A DNA stretch of 64,000 nt from Neisseria sp. MVDL19-042950 (GCF_030504625.1 NZ_JAUKWH010000013.1:1-64000); one strand, 5' to 3'; positions 34,696 through 43,340 are shown, numbered from the stretch's first letter. Program-made: numbers and translations. Notes: generated by a model not told the origin, from the letters alone.

Positions 34696-35577
34696 ATGAA
34701 CCCCGCTACCCCGCTCAAACAAATCACCCTTATCGGTGTCGGCCTGATAGGCGGTTCGTTTGTGCTCGATTTAAAGCGCAAAGGGTTGGTGGAAAAAGTG
34801 GCGGGCATCGACATCAACAGCGAAAACCTCGAGCGCGCGCTGGAGCGGAAAGTCATCGACGAAGCATTCACCGGCATTGGTGCGGAAAGTATCGGCGGAG
34901 CGGATTTAGTCGTGATCGCCACACCCGTAGCCACCCTACCCGCCGTATGCACCGCCCTCGCCCCCGTGCTGAATAGCCGAACACTCGTTACCGATGCCGG
35001 CAGCACCAAGCAATCCGCCATTGCCGCATTCCGAAAACACCTGCCGAACCACCTGCCCCGCTGCATTGCCGCGCACCCGATTGCCGGTTCCGACCGCAGC
35101 GGCGCACTGGCCGCACAATTCGGGCTGTTTCAAGACAAAAAACTGATTGTCTGCCCGCATGGGCAAGAACATTCAGACGGCCTCGAGCAAGTAGAATCAT
35201 TATGGCAGGCGGTGGGTGCACAAACCTACCGGATGCCGGCAGCCGAACACGATGCCATCTTCGCCGCCGTGTCGCACCTGCCGCATATGCTCGCATACGC
35301 CTACGTACACCAGATTGCCGACCATGCCGACGGCGCAACCTATTTCAACTTCGCCGCCTCGGGCTTCCGCGACTTTACCCGCATTGCTTCCAGCCACCCC
35401 GCCATTTGGACCGATATCTGCATGGCCAATAAAAACAGTCTGCTGGATTTGCTCGAAGGCCAGCAACGCCAGCTTGCCGGCCTGCACAAACTGCTGGAAG
35501 AAGGCGATGCCGCCGCACTTTACCGTTATTTTGCCGAAGCCAAACAAGCCCGCGACAACTGGCAGGCCTCGCAATAA
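34696..35577 (+). CDS. tyrA: Prephenate dehydrogenase
   Basis: 293 residues, no chorismate mutase domain. NAD(P)-binding motif GVGLIGGSFVLDLKRKG (residues 14-30), then VTDAGSTKQ, AAHPIAGSDRSG with the catalytic His, and AVSHLPHMLAYAY. It oxidatively decarboxylates prephenate to 4-hydroxyphenylpyruvate for tyrosine synthesis. An uptake sequence is translated in frame near residue 160 (HSDGLEQ). Confidence 0.95.
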   Translation: MNPATPLKQITLIGVGLIGGSFVLDLKRKGLVEKVAGIDINSENLERALERKVIDEAFTGIGAESIGGADLVVIATPVATLPAVCTALAPVLNSRTLVTDAGSTKQSAIAAFRKHLPNHLPRCIAAHPIAGSDRSGALAAQFGLFQDKKLIVCPHGQEHSDGLEQVESLWQAVGAQTYRMPAAEHDAIFAAVSHLPHMLAYAYVHQIADHADGATYFNFAASGFRDFTRIASSHPAIWTDICMANKNSLLDLLEGQQRQLAGLHKLLEEGDAAALYRYFAEAKQARDNWQASQ

Positions 35578-35655
35578 AAAGCAGAGGCCGTCTGAAAACA
35601 ATCGGACGGAGCAACATCCCGTTCTTTACCGCAACCGATTACGGAACCTCTCATC

Positions 35656-36144
35656 ATGAACCTTTTCCGCAAAACCCTGTGGGGCATCGTATTTTTATCA
35701 GTGCTAACCACCATCGGCTCGTTTTATTCCCAATACGGCTTAGGACTGAACCCCTGCGTGCTGTGCATCTTGCAGCGGTTGGCAGTGCTGGCCGCAGGCA
35801 TAGCCGCCCTGCTTGCCGCATTCGGCCGGCAAACCGGCAAAACCGGCCGCACCGTCAGCGCATTGCTGGTAAGCATCCCCGCCGTTTACGGCGCAGGCGT
35901 GGCGGTTTACCAACTGTACCTCCAAAGCCTGCCGCCCGGCACCGCCCCCTCATGCGGCGCACCCTGGACATTCCGCCTGCGGGATTGGCCGCTGTTCGAC
36001 TTATACGAACCCGTTATCCGCGGCTTCGGCGACTGCGCCGTTCCGGATTATTTCTTAGGCGCACCCCTGCCGATCTGGAGCGTACTGTATTTCGGCTTCG
36101 TATTGCTGACCGTATGGTTCGCATGGGCAAAAACCCGCCCCTGA
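35656..36144 (+). CDS. dsbB: Disulfide bond formation protein B
   Basis: 162 residues, four membrane segments. It reoxidises periplasmic DsbA and passes electrons to quinone. The first periplasmic loop has CVLC (NPCVLCILQR), and the second cysteine pair lies in CGAPWTF and GDCAVPDY, as in functional DsbB. Ends with an inverted uptake-sequence pair. Confidence 0.94.
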   Translation: MNLFRKTLWGIVFLSVLTTIGSFYSQYGLGLNPCVLCILQRLAVLAAGIAALLAAFGRQTGKTGRTVSALLVSIPAVYGAGVAVYQLYLQSLPPGTAPSCGAPWTFRLRDWPLFDLYEPVIRGFGDCAVPDYFLGAPLPIWSVLYFGFVLLTVWFAWAKTRP

Positions 36145-36146
36145 AT

Positions 36147-36187
36147 TTTCAGACGGCCTCAAGCGGTTTGCTTGAGGCCGTCTGAAA
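36147..36187 (+). terminator. DNA uptake sequence inverted pair after dsbB
   Basis: A facing pair with extended pairing (CCTCAAGC with GCTTGAGG), immediately after the stop codon. Confidence 0.85.
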
Positions 36188-36529
36188 AAACAAAACCGGC
36201 CCGAAAACCAAGCCGGTATAAAGCGAGCAAGATTCCATATCGTTCCACCCGCCTTTGCCATCGCGCAATATCGGCATTCCCCGATTACCCTCTTCCGCCG
36301 ACCATAACCTGCAAAATGCAGCTACGGCATATAAATTCACCTTATTACGGTTTGTCATGCCCAGGCTTAACCCGATTATCTTGCGCTTTCAGTGAGGTTC
36401 GGACGTACTCAAGCCAAACCAGAATATCTCATATATTATTTTCACTATTATTAACTATAACTATATAAATCAAAAACCATATCCCTTCCCTCAAAAGCCC
36501 GTTACCACATCACGCATGCCGGCACACTC
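36188..36529. other. Intergenic stretch of unknown content upstream of the pilin control region
   Basis: About 340 bases. A 69-codon frame on the minus strand (36149-36358) has protein-like composition but no ribosome binding site, and its end is made from uptake sequence, so I do not call it. The segment could be a gene remnant. Confidence 0.35.
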
Positions 36530-36653
36530 TGACAAAAATTGTTACATGACAAAAAAGTAACCTCCGGCTTCCGCATAACGGCAACAATGTGACAAAAAAC
36601 GGCATCAAAAAACGGCACCAAAATACAAACGGCATTCTTAAAATCTTTTGTCA
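36530..36653 (+). promoter_or_regulatory. Cluster of TGACA/TGTCA motifs, candidate PilR binding region
   Basis: TGACA occurs at 36530, 36547 and 36590, each followed by a run of A, and the inverted form TGTCA lies at 36649. PilR sites in Pseudomonas are clusters of TGTC-containing elements, and these lie 70-200 bases before a sigma-54 promoter, the right distance for an enhancer-binding activator. Confidence 0.5.
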
Positions 36654-36725
36654 TAGATAAATCTTAAAACTATAATTTTTTAAAATTATACACTTATTAA
36701 ATTTCCTAACAAATCTTTACCAAAT

Positions 36726-36741
36726 TGGCACGCCCGTTGCT
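36726..36741 (+). promoter_or_regulatory. Sigma-54 (RpoN) promoter for the pilin gene
   Basis: TGGCACG-CCCG-TTGCT is a full match to the -24/-12 consensus, with the invariant GG (36727-36728) and GC (36739-36740) separated by exactly 10 bases. The predicted transcription start near 36752 gives a leader of about 240 bases before the pilin ATG. Confidence 0.82.
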
Positions 36742-36846
36742 TTATACAAAACATCCGCAGCAAGCCAAGCCGAAACAGAGCAGCGGCGAAGCCCAAAACG
36801 GATAAGCTGTATATTCCTTCTTCTTTTGGTTGTAAAAAGCAGTACC

Positions 36847-36875
36847 CGGGGCGTGCCCCCAAAGAGCGCGCCCCG
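36847..36875 (+). promoter_or_regulatory. GC-rich hairpin in the pilin leader
   Basis: CGGGGCGTGC (36847-36856) pairs with GCGCGCCCCG (36866-36875) with one G-U pair, around a 9-base loop, in otherwise AT-rich sequence. It may stabilise the mRNA or act in regulation; nothing more can be said. Confidence 0.4.
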
Positions 36876-36994
36876 TATAACAAAAAAAACGTGCCAAGCA
36901 CATTACGGTTTTATAACGGTTACATAACAATAGGTTTTATCAAAAACCAAATTTATTCACTTTTTAAATTAAATTTTTAACTGGAGTTTTAAAC

Positions 36995-37450
36995 ATGAAA
37001 GCTATTCAAAAAGGTTTTACCCTAATCGAGTTGATGATCGTTGTAGCGATTATCGGTATTTTGGCATCAATCGCATTGCCTGCTTACCAAGACTATACCG
37101 CCCGCGCCCAAGTATCTGAAGCACTGACCTTAGCTGATGGCCAAAAAACAGCTGTTACTGAATACTATGCAGATAAAGGTGAATTACCCAGTGATAATAC
37201 AAAAGCAGGTATTGCTCCTGCCGCAGACATTAAAGGCAAATATGTAACTTCCGTTACGGTAGCAAACGGTGTAATTACAGCAAAATTAAACTCAACAGGC
37301 TTGGCAGCTGGTATTCAAGGGGCTTCTGTAATATTAACTCCTGCAACCAATAATGGTTCAGTATCTTGGTCATGCTCAACCACAAAAGGTGATGGTACTG
37401 GTGGCGGTCCACTTGAGGCCAAATATATTCCTGCAGCTTGCCGCTCATAA
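36995..37450 (+). CDS. pilE: Type IV pilin, probable major subunit (PilE/PilA-like)
   Basis: 151 residues. Short prepilin leader MKAIQKG, cleavage before Phe8 in GFTLIEL, with Glu5 of the mature protein conserved. The hydrophobic helix is followed by a globular domain with two cysteines (127 and 149) that delimit the C-terminal disulphide loop. Ribosome binding site TGGAG at 8 bases. It sits behind a sigma-54 promoter and is followed by its own terminator. Assembled pili would support adhesion, twitching and DNA uptake. I see no silent pilS cassettes in the window and no G4-forming sequence upstream of the gene. Confidence 0.92.
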   Translation: MKAIQKGFTLIELMIVVAIIGILASIALPAYQDYTARAQVSEALTLADGQKTAVTEYYADKGELPSDNTKAGIAPAADIKGKYVTSVTVANGVITAKLNSTGLAAGIQGASVILTPATNNGSVSWSCSTTKGDGTGGGPLEAKYIPAACRS

Positions 37451-37478
37451 GATAGCTAATCAAGCATAGCATATATAA

Positions 37479-37505
37479 GCGTACCCAATTTCAGGGTACG
37501 CTTTT
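37479..37505 (+). terminator. Rho-independent terminator between the two pilin genes
   Basis: A perfect 8-bp stem GCGTACCC/GGGTACGC with a 7-base loop and TTTTT tail. It is one of the few terminators in the window not made from uptake sequences. Confidence 0.88.
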
Positions 37506-37545
37506 TAATTAATTCGATTCAACATTAGCAAAGGCAATATCAAAT

Positions 37546-37992
37546 ATGAATAAACTTGACACTCGGAAAGGATTTACTTTAATCGAACTCATGATTGTTA
37601 TTGCTATCGTTGGTATTTTGGCCGTTATTGCTTATCCCCAGTACAATAACTATAAAGCAAGGGCGCAAATAACAGAGGCTCTTGTATTTGCCAGCTCTAT
37701 CAAAATGGATGTTAGTACATCTTATTTTGGACAAGGTTGGGTACCAATTGCCAGCTATAATGGAACCAACAGCCAATATGGACGTTATATCAAATCTGCA
37801 CAAGTCAATTCTTCAGGTACCATCACCATAACGATGAATGACGAAGCAAACATCACTATCCGTAACAAAACATTAACTTTGATACCTACAGTCAATCCTT
37901 CAGGAGTAGCAGAAAATATCATTCAATGGGAATGTGATTCTTCCTCTAAAAATTCCATCCCCAAAAATTATCTGCCATCCCCATGTCGCTAA
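37546..37992 (+). CDS. Second type IV pilin gene
   Basis: 148 residues. Leader MNKLDTRKG, then [37 protein letters not shown], cysteines at 130 and 147 closing the C-terminal loop. The N-terminal helix is close to the first pilin, while the globular part is quite different. The AAAGG ribosome binding site is intact. It is separated from the first pilin gene by a terminator, and no promoter is obvious, so it may be expressed by read-through or serve as an alternative subunit. AT-rich relative to surrounding housekeeping genes. Confidence 0.88.
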   Translation: MNKLDTRKGFTLIELMIVIAIVGILAVIAYPQYNNYKARAQITEALVFASSIKMDVSTSYFGQGWVPIASYNGTNSQYGRYIKSAQVNSSGTITITMNDEANITIRNKTLTLIPTVNPSGVAENIIQWECDSSSKNSIPKNYLPSPCR

Positions 37993-38029
37993 GGTAATAA
38001 CATATAACGATATAAAGCTTATCTATTGA

Positions 38030-38509
38030 TACTTTATTTTATTGATGCAGACTCATCCAGCGGCTTTAGCTTTCGATAAAGACCGTTTCTATGTGGCAAC
38101 TGCTGTACAAATAGAACCCGAGCGTTTGGCAAAGGCACCAAAAGCTTTCCAAAAACTGCCTTTATTCGGCACTTATCAGGTGGGTACACGAAAACCTGCC
38201 AACGAAAAAGAATTTTTCGACAGCATGAATCTTGCCTTCGCAGGCATTCCTTCCTCCGCTCGGCCAGACTGGTGGCTACCGCGCGAAGATGTGGAAGACA
38301 GCATCACTAAAGCCAAGATTCCTTTGGCTTCTTTGATGGCTAAATATCCGGATCGTGCCCGAATTATCAATCGGCATCTGGGAGAGCTGGCAAAAGACAG
38401 GGCAAATTTATATTACCTGCCTCTTACGTCTGAAAAAACTTTAGATTGGATTATGGTAATAGACGATGGTAATAAAGCAGTGGCTTACATTCCCGTAGAC
38501 GGTTTCTAA
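38030..38509 (+). pseudogene. 5'-truncated TfpX/TfpZ-type pilin accessory gene
   Basis: The frame encodes the C-terminal, periplasmic part of a TfpX/TfpZ-like pilin accessory protein: HPAALAFDKDRFYVATAVQ, PDWWLPREDVEDSI, PLASLMAKYPDRA, LYYLPLTSEKTLDWIMVIDD and VAYIPVDGF. Intact family members carry several N-terminal membrane segments, about 80-100 residues, which are absent. A stop at 38027 lies in frame just before the homologous part, and there is no ribosome binding site at the first ATG (38045, 154 codons). The accessory proteins help assemble particular pilins, so the loss is probably functional. Confidence 0.7.
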
Positions 38510-38532
38510 CCAATCTTTCTGCCAAGCCTATG

Positions 38533-38565
38533 AGGGCCGTCTGAAACGTTATTTCAGACGGCCTT
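38533..38565. terminator. DNA uptake sequence inverted pair
   Basis: A facing pair between the TfpZ remnant and the convergent gene of unknown function. Confidence 0.85.
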
Positions 38566-38612
38566 CGTTGTTCATGTCATCAGAAGACACTCTCTAGGCG
38601 CGATTCGTCTTT

Positions 38613-39029
38613 TTACAACTTACCGCACGGACCGCGTCGGTCTGCATCGTCCATGTACCCTTTATTGCTCCCTGCAATGTAGCCGAGCAAAATACCGCCG
38701 CCGATTTTACTGAACTCGATGGCAAAATCCATGTGTTCGGTTAATACCGAAGTGAGTAACACGATCAAGCAAGATGTAACTACGATACCGATCAGGATAA
38801 ACCGTATTTTCGTGGCGCGGGCAAACATCATCGCTTCGTTAAGCCGTTTTTGATTTTCAGCTTCAATTTCGGCCAATGCGATTCTTTCTTCAGATTCGAT
38901 TTTACGGCTTTCAAGTTGAAGCTCTTTGTATTTCAAATCAATATATCTTTGCTGGCTTGCCAACAATTCCTCCAGTGAATGGGTAATAACATTTTCAGTA
39001 TCTGTTTTCGGCATCATTAAATCATTCAT
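38613..39029 (-). CDS. Small membrane protein of unknown function with coiled coil
   Basis: 138 residues. A charged helix, probably a coiled coil (about 18-68, rich in Glu, Lys, Gln and Arg), is followed by two hydrophobic stretches (about 75-97 and 107-122) and a short polar tail with one Cys. Not recognised. ATG at 39029 with AGGAA upstream. It is isolated between the pilin remnant and an 860-base gap. Confidence 0.6.
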   Translation of the reverse strand: MNDLMMPKTDTENVITHSLEELLASQQRYIDLKYKELQLESRKIESEERIALAEIEAENQKRLNEAMMFARATKIRFILIGIVVTSCLIVLLTSVLTEHMDFAIEFSKIGGGILLGYIAGSNKGYMDDADRRGPCGKL

Positions 39030-39889
39030 AATTCAGATTCCTGTTTCAGAAGTAAAGGTATAACATATCCGGTTTTCGCTATCTTCAGAAGTAGATTGCT
39101 ATGCGGGATAAGCATATTAGGCTAAATTTTAATACAAATTCCTTTATTTTCAACCACTAAAGTAACAATTCCAGCCATTTTATTTCATAGAGCTTTACAT
39201 CTAAACAATGAAATTCTTTATATTTCATGCGGTTATAAACAATATTATATATCGATAAATTTTTATGTAACTGTTGGTAATCGATGCCTCTCGGCTAATT
39301 TTATACCTTAAACGGCGGCTCATTTTGCATGAAGAAACCCGATAAATGCTTTTCTTCTGAGTTGCTGATTTTTGGCAACAGATTACTGTACTTTGTTAGT
39401 GGTCATTTTGCTTGTTATTGTTCGATTATTTCTATATTAACAATATCCTTTGTGATTTTGAAATATTATATCCCCATCTGAGGGGGATATCCAACGTGAT
39501 AACAGAATATGTATTATACGACATCTGTACCGGTATACAGCCCTTTTAAGGCCACCTGAAAACAAACGCTTTTTATATTAGGCAATTAACCCGAATTAAC
39601 GTATCATTCCTCATTATATTTACAGCCAAGCGACCGGATTTCGGAAGCCAATCTTCGGCTGATCGCTCAATTTCTTATAAAACCAAGGAAACAGGCAATG
39701 CCTCTGCCAAGCTCGGATAAACGGGCATCCTACTCCTGCTCCTTAGGGAAAATTAAGCAGAATTTAGTCTGCCTGCTGATTGACATGTTATACCTATAAT
39801 TCGAGCCGCTCGGCTATATACTATATATATAAAAGCAAAAGGCCGTCTGAAAAGCGGCTGAAAAAACCAACCCTTCAAAGGAACACGCC
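39030..39889. other. Long AT-rich intergenic region before the fumarase gene
   Basis: No supported coding frame. It contains a perfect palindrome (ATATCCCC 39468-39475, GGGGATAT 39483-39490), a non-standard uptake-like sequence AGGCCACCTGAA near 39549, a standard uptake sequence at 39840 directly before the fumarase leader, and TA-rich runs near 39815-39830 that may include its promoter. Confidence 0.45.
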
Positions 39890-41413
39890 ATGACCGTTAT
39901 CAAACAAGAAGACTTTATCCAAAGTATTGCCGATGCTTTCCAATTCATCAGCTACTACCACCCCGTCGATTACATCCAAGCCTTATATAAAGCATGGCAA
40001 AAAGAGGAAAACCCTGCCGCTAAAGACGCAATGACGCAGATTCTGGTCAACAGCCGCATGTGCGCAGAAGGCCGCCGCCCCATCTGCCAAGATACCGGCA
40101 TTGCCACCGTGTTTTTAAAAGTGGGCATGAACGTGCAATGGGACGCACAAATGAGCGTGCAGGAAATGGTCAACGAAGGCGTGCGCCGCGCCTACACCCA
40201 CCCCGACAACACTCTGCGCGCCTCGGTTTTGGCCGATCCTGCCGGCAAACGCCAAAACACCAAAGACAACACGCCGGCGGTGATCCACATGGAAATCGTC
40301 GCGGGCGATAAAGTGGAAGTAACCTGCGCGGCCAAAGGCGGCGGTTCGGAAAACAAATCCAAACTCGCCATGCTCAACCCTTCCGATTCGATTGTCGATT
40401 GGGTGCTGAAAACCATCCCCACCATGGGCGCAGGTTGGTGTCCGCCCGGCATCTTGGGCATCGGCATCGGTGGCACGCCCGAAAAAGCGGCTTTATTGGC
40501 GAAAGAATCGCTGATGAGCCACGTTGATATTCACGAATTGCAGGAAAAAGCCGCTTCGGGCGCGGAACTCTCCACCACCGAAGCCCTGCGTTTGGAGTTG
40601 TTTGAAAAAGTGAACGCGTTGGGCATCGGCGCACAAGGTTTGGGCGGCCTGACTACCGTTCTCGACGTAAAAATTTTGGATTACCCCACCCACGCCGCGT
40701 CCAAACCCGTGGCCATGATTCCGAACTGCGCCGCCACCCGCCACGTTGAGTTTGAGTTGGACGGCTCCGGCCCCGTGAAACTCGACCCGCCTTCATTGGA
40801 AGACTGGCCGGACATCACATACAGCCCCGACAACGGCAAGCGCGTGGACGTAAACAAGCTCACCAAAGAAGAAGTTGCCACTTGGAAAATGGGCGATGTG
40901 CTGCTGCTCAACGGCAAAATCTACACCGGCCGCGATGCCGCCCACAAACGCATGGTCGATATGCTCAACAAAGGCGAGAAACTGCCGGTGGACTTTACCG
41001 ACAAACTGATTTACTACGTCGGCCCGGTTGACCCCGTGCGCGACGAAGTAGTCGGCCCCGCCGGCCCCACCACCGCTACCCGCATGGATAAATTCACCCG
41101 CCAAATGCTGGAGCAAACCGGCTTACTCGGCATGATCGGTAAATCCGAACGCGGTGCCGCCGCCTGCGAAGCCATCGCCGACAACAAAGCGGTTTACCTG
41201 ATGGCGGTAGGCGGTTCGGCCTACTTGGTAGCCAAAGCCATTAAAGAAGCCAAAGTGGTGGCCTTTGAAGACTTGGGTATGGAAGCGATTTACGAGTTTG
41301 AAGTGAAAGACATGCCCGTAACTGTGGCGGTGGACAGCAGCGGCCAATCCGTGCACGCCATCGCGCCGAAGCAATGGCAGGCGAAAATCGGCATTATTCC
41401 GGTTGAAGCATAA
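39890..41413 (+). CDS. Class I fumarate hydratase (iron-sulfur)
   Basis: 507 residues, the single-chain FumA/FumB type. It interconverts fumarate and malate in the TCA cycle using an oxygen-sensitive [4Fe-4S] cluster. Recognised stretches are RPICQDTGIATVFLKVGMN with the first cluster Cys, AKGGGSENKSKLAMLNPSDS, GAGWCPPGILGIGIGGT and, in the beta part, GPAGPTTATRMDKFT and ESVHAIAPKQW-like ending. ATG at 39890 with AAAGGA upstream. Confidence 0.94.
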   Translation: MTVIKQEDFIQSIADAFQFISYYHPVDYIQALYKAWQKEENPAAKDAMTQILVNSRMCAEGRRPICQDTGIATVFLKVGMNVQWDAQMSVQEMVNEGVRRAYTHPDNTLRASVLADPAGKRQNTKDNTPAVIHMEIVAGDKVEVTCAAKGGGSENKSKLAMLNPSDSIVDWVLKTIPTMGAGWCPPGILGIGIGGTPEKAALLAKESLMSHVDIHELQEKAASGAELSTTEALRLELFEKVNALGIGAQGLGGLTTVLDVKILDYPTHAASKPVAMIPNCAATRHVEFELDGSGPVKLDPPSLEDWPDITYSPDNGKRVDVNKLTKEEVATWKMGDVLLLNGKIYTGRDAAHKRMVDMLNKGEKLPVDFTDKLIYYVGPVDPVRDEVVGPAGPTTATRMDKFTRQMLEQTGLLGMIGKSERGAAACEAIADNKAVYLMAVGGSAYLVAKAIKEAKVVAFEDLGMEAIYEFEVKDMPVTVAVDSSGQSVHAIAPKQWQAKIGIIPVEA

Positions 41414-41429
41414 AGCCGCTTTTGCTTGA

Positions 41430-41481
41430 ACGAGGCCGTCTGAAAGCGAACTTCATGAGCTTCGCTTTCAGACGGCCTTTT
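41430..41481 (+). terminator. Uptake-sequence inverted pair after the fumarase gene
   Basis: Outer uptake sequences with an inner GAAAGCGAA/TTCGCTTTC stem, resembling the one after dsbC. Confidence 0.85.
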
Positions 41482-41634
41482 ATTACTATAAGAAATTCAA
41501 TCTCCACCACAAGGCGGCGAATCCGTACTACGGTGATTCAGTTTTCGGCCGCATCTTCACATATCTTATCAAACAGCATTGCGGGCTTGTGCTAAATTAT
41601 TGTTTATTTATTATTTTCCAATAAGGTTTGAATT

Positions 41635-42345
41635 ATGTTGAAACCTGCCCTGATATTGGCTGCCGTTGCCTCCACTGCCCCGCCCGCCGCCGTTGCGGAA
41701 CCTCTGAATTACAATATCGTCGAATTTGCCGAAAGTGCTTCGCTCGAGATACCGCGCGATACCATGAGCGTGTTTTTGCGCGTGCATGAAGAAGGCCGCA
41801 ACCGAAACGCCGTTAATACGGCATTTATGAAAAAATTCAACAATCTGAACCGCAAAACGGCAACCGGCAGCGATTTTAAAACCGAATTGCTTTTCCGCAA
41901 GGCGTTTCCTCGTTACGAATATACCAATAACAAGCGGGTGCAGTCCGGCTGGGAAGAGGAAGCGCTTATTAAAGTAACAGGTAAAAACTTCGATGCGCTC
42001 AATAATTTAATCGCTTCGGCACAAAACGAAGCCAACCTCGACGACATCAGATTCAGCGTATCGAAAGAAAAACGTGAAGATGCGGTAGACCGAGTCAGCA
42101 AAGCCGCCCTGCTCCGCTTTAAAGACCGTGCCTCCACGCTGACTAAAATAATGGGCTTCAACCATTATAAAATCGTCCGCATTGATTTGGGGCAGATCGG
42201 CAACCGCTCCGCGGAGGAAACCGAACCGATGATGATGCGGTCTGCCAAGTCCGCCATGGCCGAAGACGCTGCCGCGCTGCCCGAAACCACAAGCCCCGGT
42301 ATGGAAGAAATCAGCATCACGGTGCGCGGTTCCATCCAAATGTAG
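41635..42345 (+). CDS. Exported SIMPL-domain protein (DUF541)
   Basis: 236 residues with a signal peptide of about 21 residues (cleavage after AVA). The mature part has the SIMPL pattern: SASLEIPRDTMSVFLRVHEEGRN, VTGKNFDALNNLIA, DDIRFSVSKEKREDA, and a C-terminal EISITVRGSIQM strand. Family members are periplasmic or outer-membrane proteins, sometimes linked to oxidative stress. Function not known. Monocistronic. Confidence 0.85.
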   Translation: MLKPALILAAVASTAPPAAVAEPLNYNIVEFAESASLEIPRDTMSVFLRVHEEGRNRNAVNTAFMKKFNNLNRKTATGSDFKTELLFRKAFPRYEYTNNKRVQSGWEEEALIKVTGKNFDALNNLIASAQNEANLDDIRFSVSKEKREDAVDRVSKAALLRFKDRASTLTKIMGFNHYKIVRIDLGQIGNRSAEETEPMMMRSAKSAMAEDAAALPETTSPGMEEISITVRGSIQM

Positions 42346-42386
42346 TTTTTTCAGACGGCCTGCGGTACTTATGCCGTCTGAAACAA
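42346..42386 (+). terminator. Uptake-sequence inverted pair, AG and AT forms
   Basis: An AG-form copy facing an ATGCCGTCTGAA (the AT form found in gonococci and meningococci) just after the SIMPL gene. Confidence 0.7.
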
Positions 42387-42477
42387 GTACTGTTTATTCC
42401 ATATGTATAGAATTTTCTAAAATTGCGTTATAATTAATAACGTAACTTCCTAATTTTTAAATTTGGAGTTTATTTCG

Positions 42478-43311
42478 ATGAAATTACCGACCGTTTCCCG
42501 TCTGCCCGCCTTGATGGTTTCCGCCGCATTAGCCTTATCAGGTTGCACTTCCGTTGCCGATATGGTCGGCTACGATTCGGCCACTCTGAACGAAAGTGCT
42601 GCCAAAAGCTACACCCAAGTGATGCAGCAAGCCAAGAGCAAACGTATTTTGGACACCACTTCGCACACTTCGCGCCGCATTCAAACCGTGTTCAACCGTT
42701 TGAAACCCTATGCCGAGCAAGCCAACCAAACCGGCGTGCCGTTCCGTTGGGAGATGAGTGTGATTAAATCCGACGAATTGAACGCATGGGCCATGCCGGG
42801 CGGCAAAATGGCCATGTACACCGGCATGGTCGACCGTTTGAAATTGTCTGACGACGAAATCGCCGCCGTCGTCGGCCACGAAATGACCCACGCCCTGCTC
42901 GAACACAGCAAAAAAGCCATCGGCCAACAAGTGTTAACCGGTTTGGCAGCCGACATCGGCGGTTCGTTAATCAGCGGCAAAGCAGGCGTAAGCAGCGATG
43001 TTGTCGGCCTCTCTTCCAATATTCTCAGCCAATACGGTGTCAACATGCCGTTTTCCCGCAGCCAAGAGCGCGAAGCGGATGCCGGCGGCGTGCGCCTGAT
43101 GGCCCAAGCCGGCTACAACCCGCAGGCAGCGATTACCGTATGGGAAAAAATGAACCGTATCAGCGACAACAACAATACTTGGAACGCCATTACGTCCTCG
43201 CATCCGACCAACAATGCGCGTATCCAAGCGATTCGCGATATGCTGCCCGAAGTGATGCCGATTTACGAGCGGAACAAACGCGGCCAAAACATACCCAAGC
43301 GCAGCCGTTAA
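42478..43311 (+). CDS. M48-family metalloprotease lipoprotein (LoiP-like)
   Basis: 277 residues. The signal peptide ends at a lipobox (ALSGC), giving an envelope lipoprotein. Zinc motif HEMTH (His134 to His138) and a downstream QEREADAGGVRLM with the third ligand Glu. Similar proteases (LoiP, YggG) cut misfolded outer-membrane proteins. The ATG at 42478 gives the natural signal peptide; five upstream codons are unsupported. Confidence 0.9.
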   Translation: MKLPTVSRLPALMVSAALALSGCTSVADMVGYDSATLNESAAKSYTQVMQQAKSKRILDTTSHTSRRIQTVFNRLKPYAEQANQTGVPFRWEMSVIKSDELNAWAMPGGKMAMYTGMVDRLKLSDDEIAAVVGHEMTHALLEHSKKAIGQQVLTGLAADIGGSLISGKAGVSSDVVGLSSNILSQYGVNMPFSRSQEREADAGGVRLMAQAGYNPQAAITVWEKMNRISDNNNTWNAITSSHPTNNARIQAIRDMLPEVMPIYERNKRGQNIPKRSR

Positions 43312-43340
43312 GATTTAGTTTTTAACCGGAAGAAGAAATA

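Noticed and set aside
36149-36358. 69-codon minus-strand frame after dsbB
   Set aside because: Composition looks protein-like, but there is no ribosome binding site and the end is made of uptake sequence; not enough to call a gene.
36145-36994. Search for the G-quadruplex and silent cassettes used in gonococcal pilin variation
   Set aside because: No GGG-run motif of that type upstream of the pilin gene and no partial pilin copies seen in the window.
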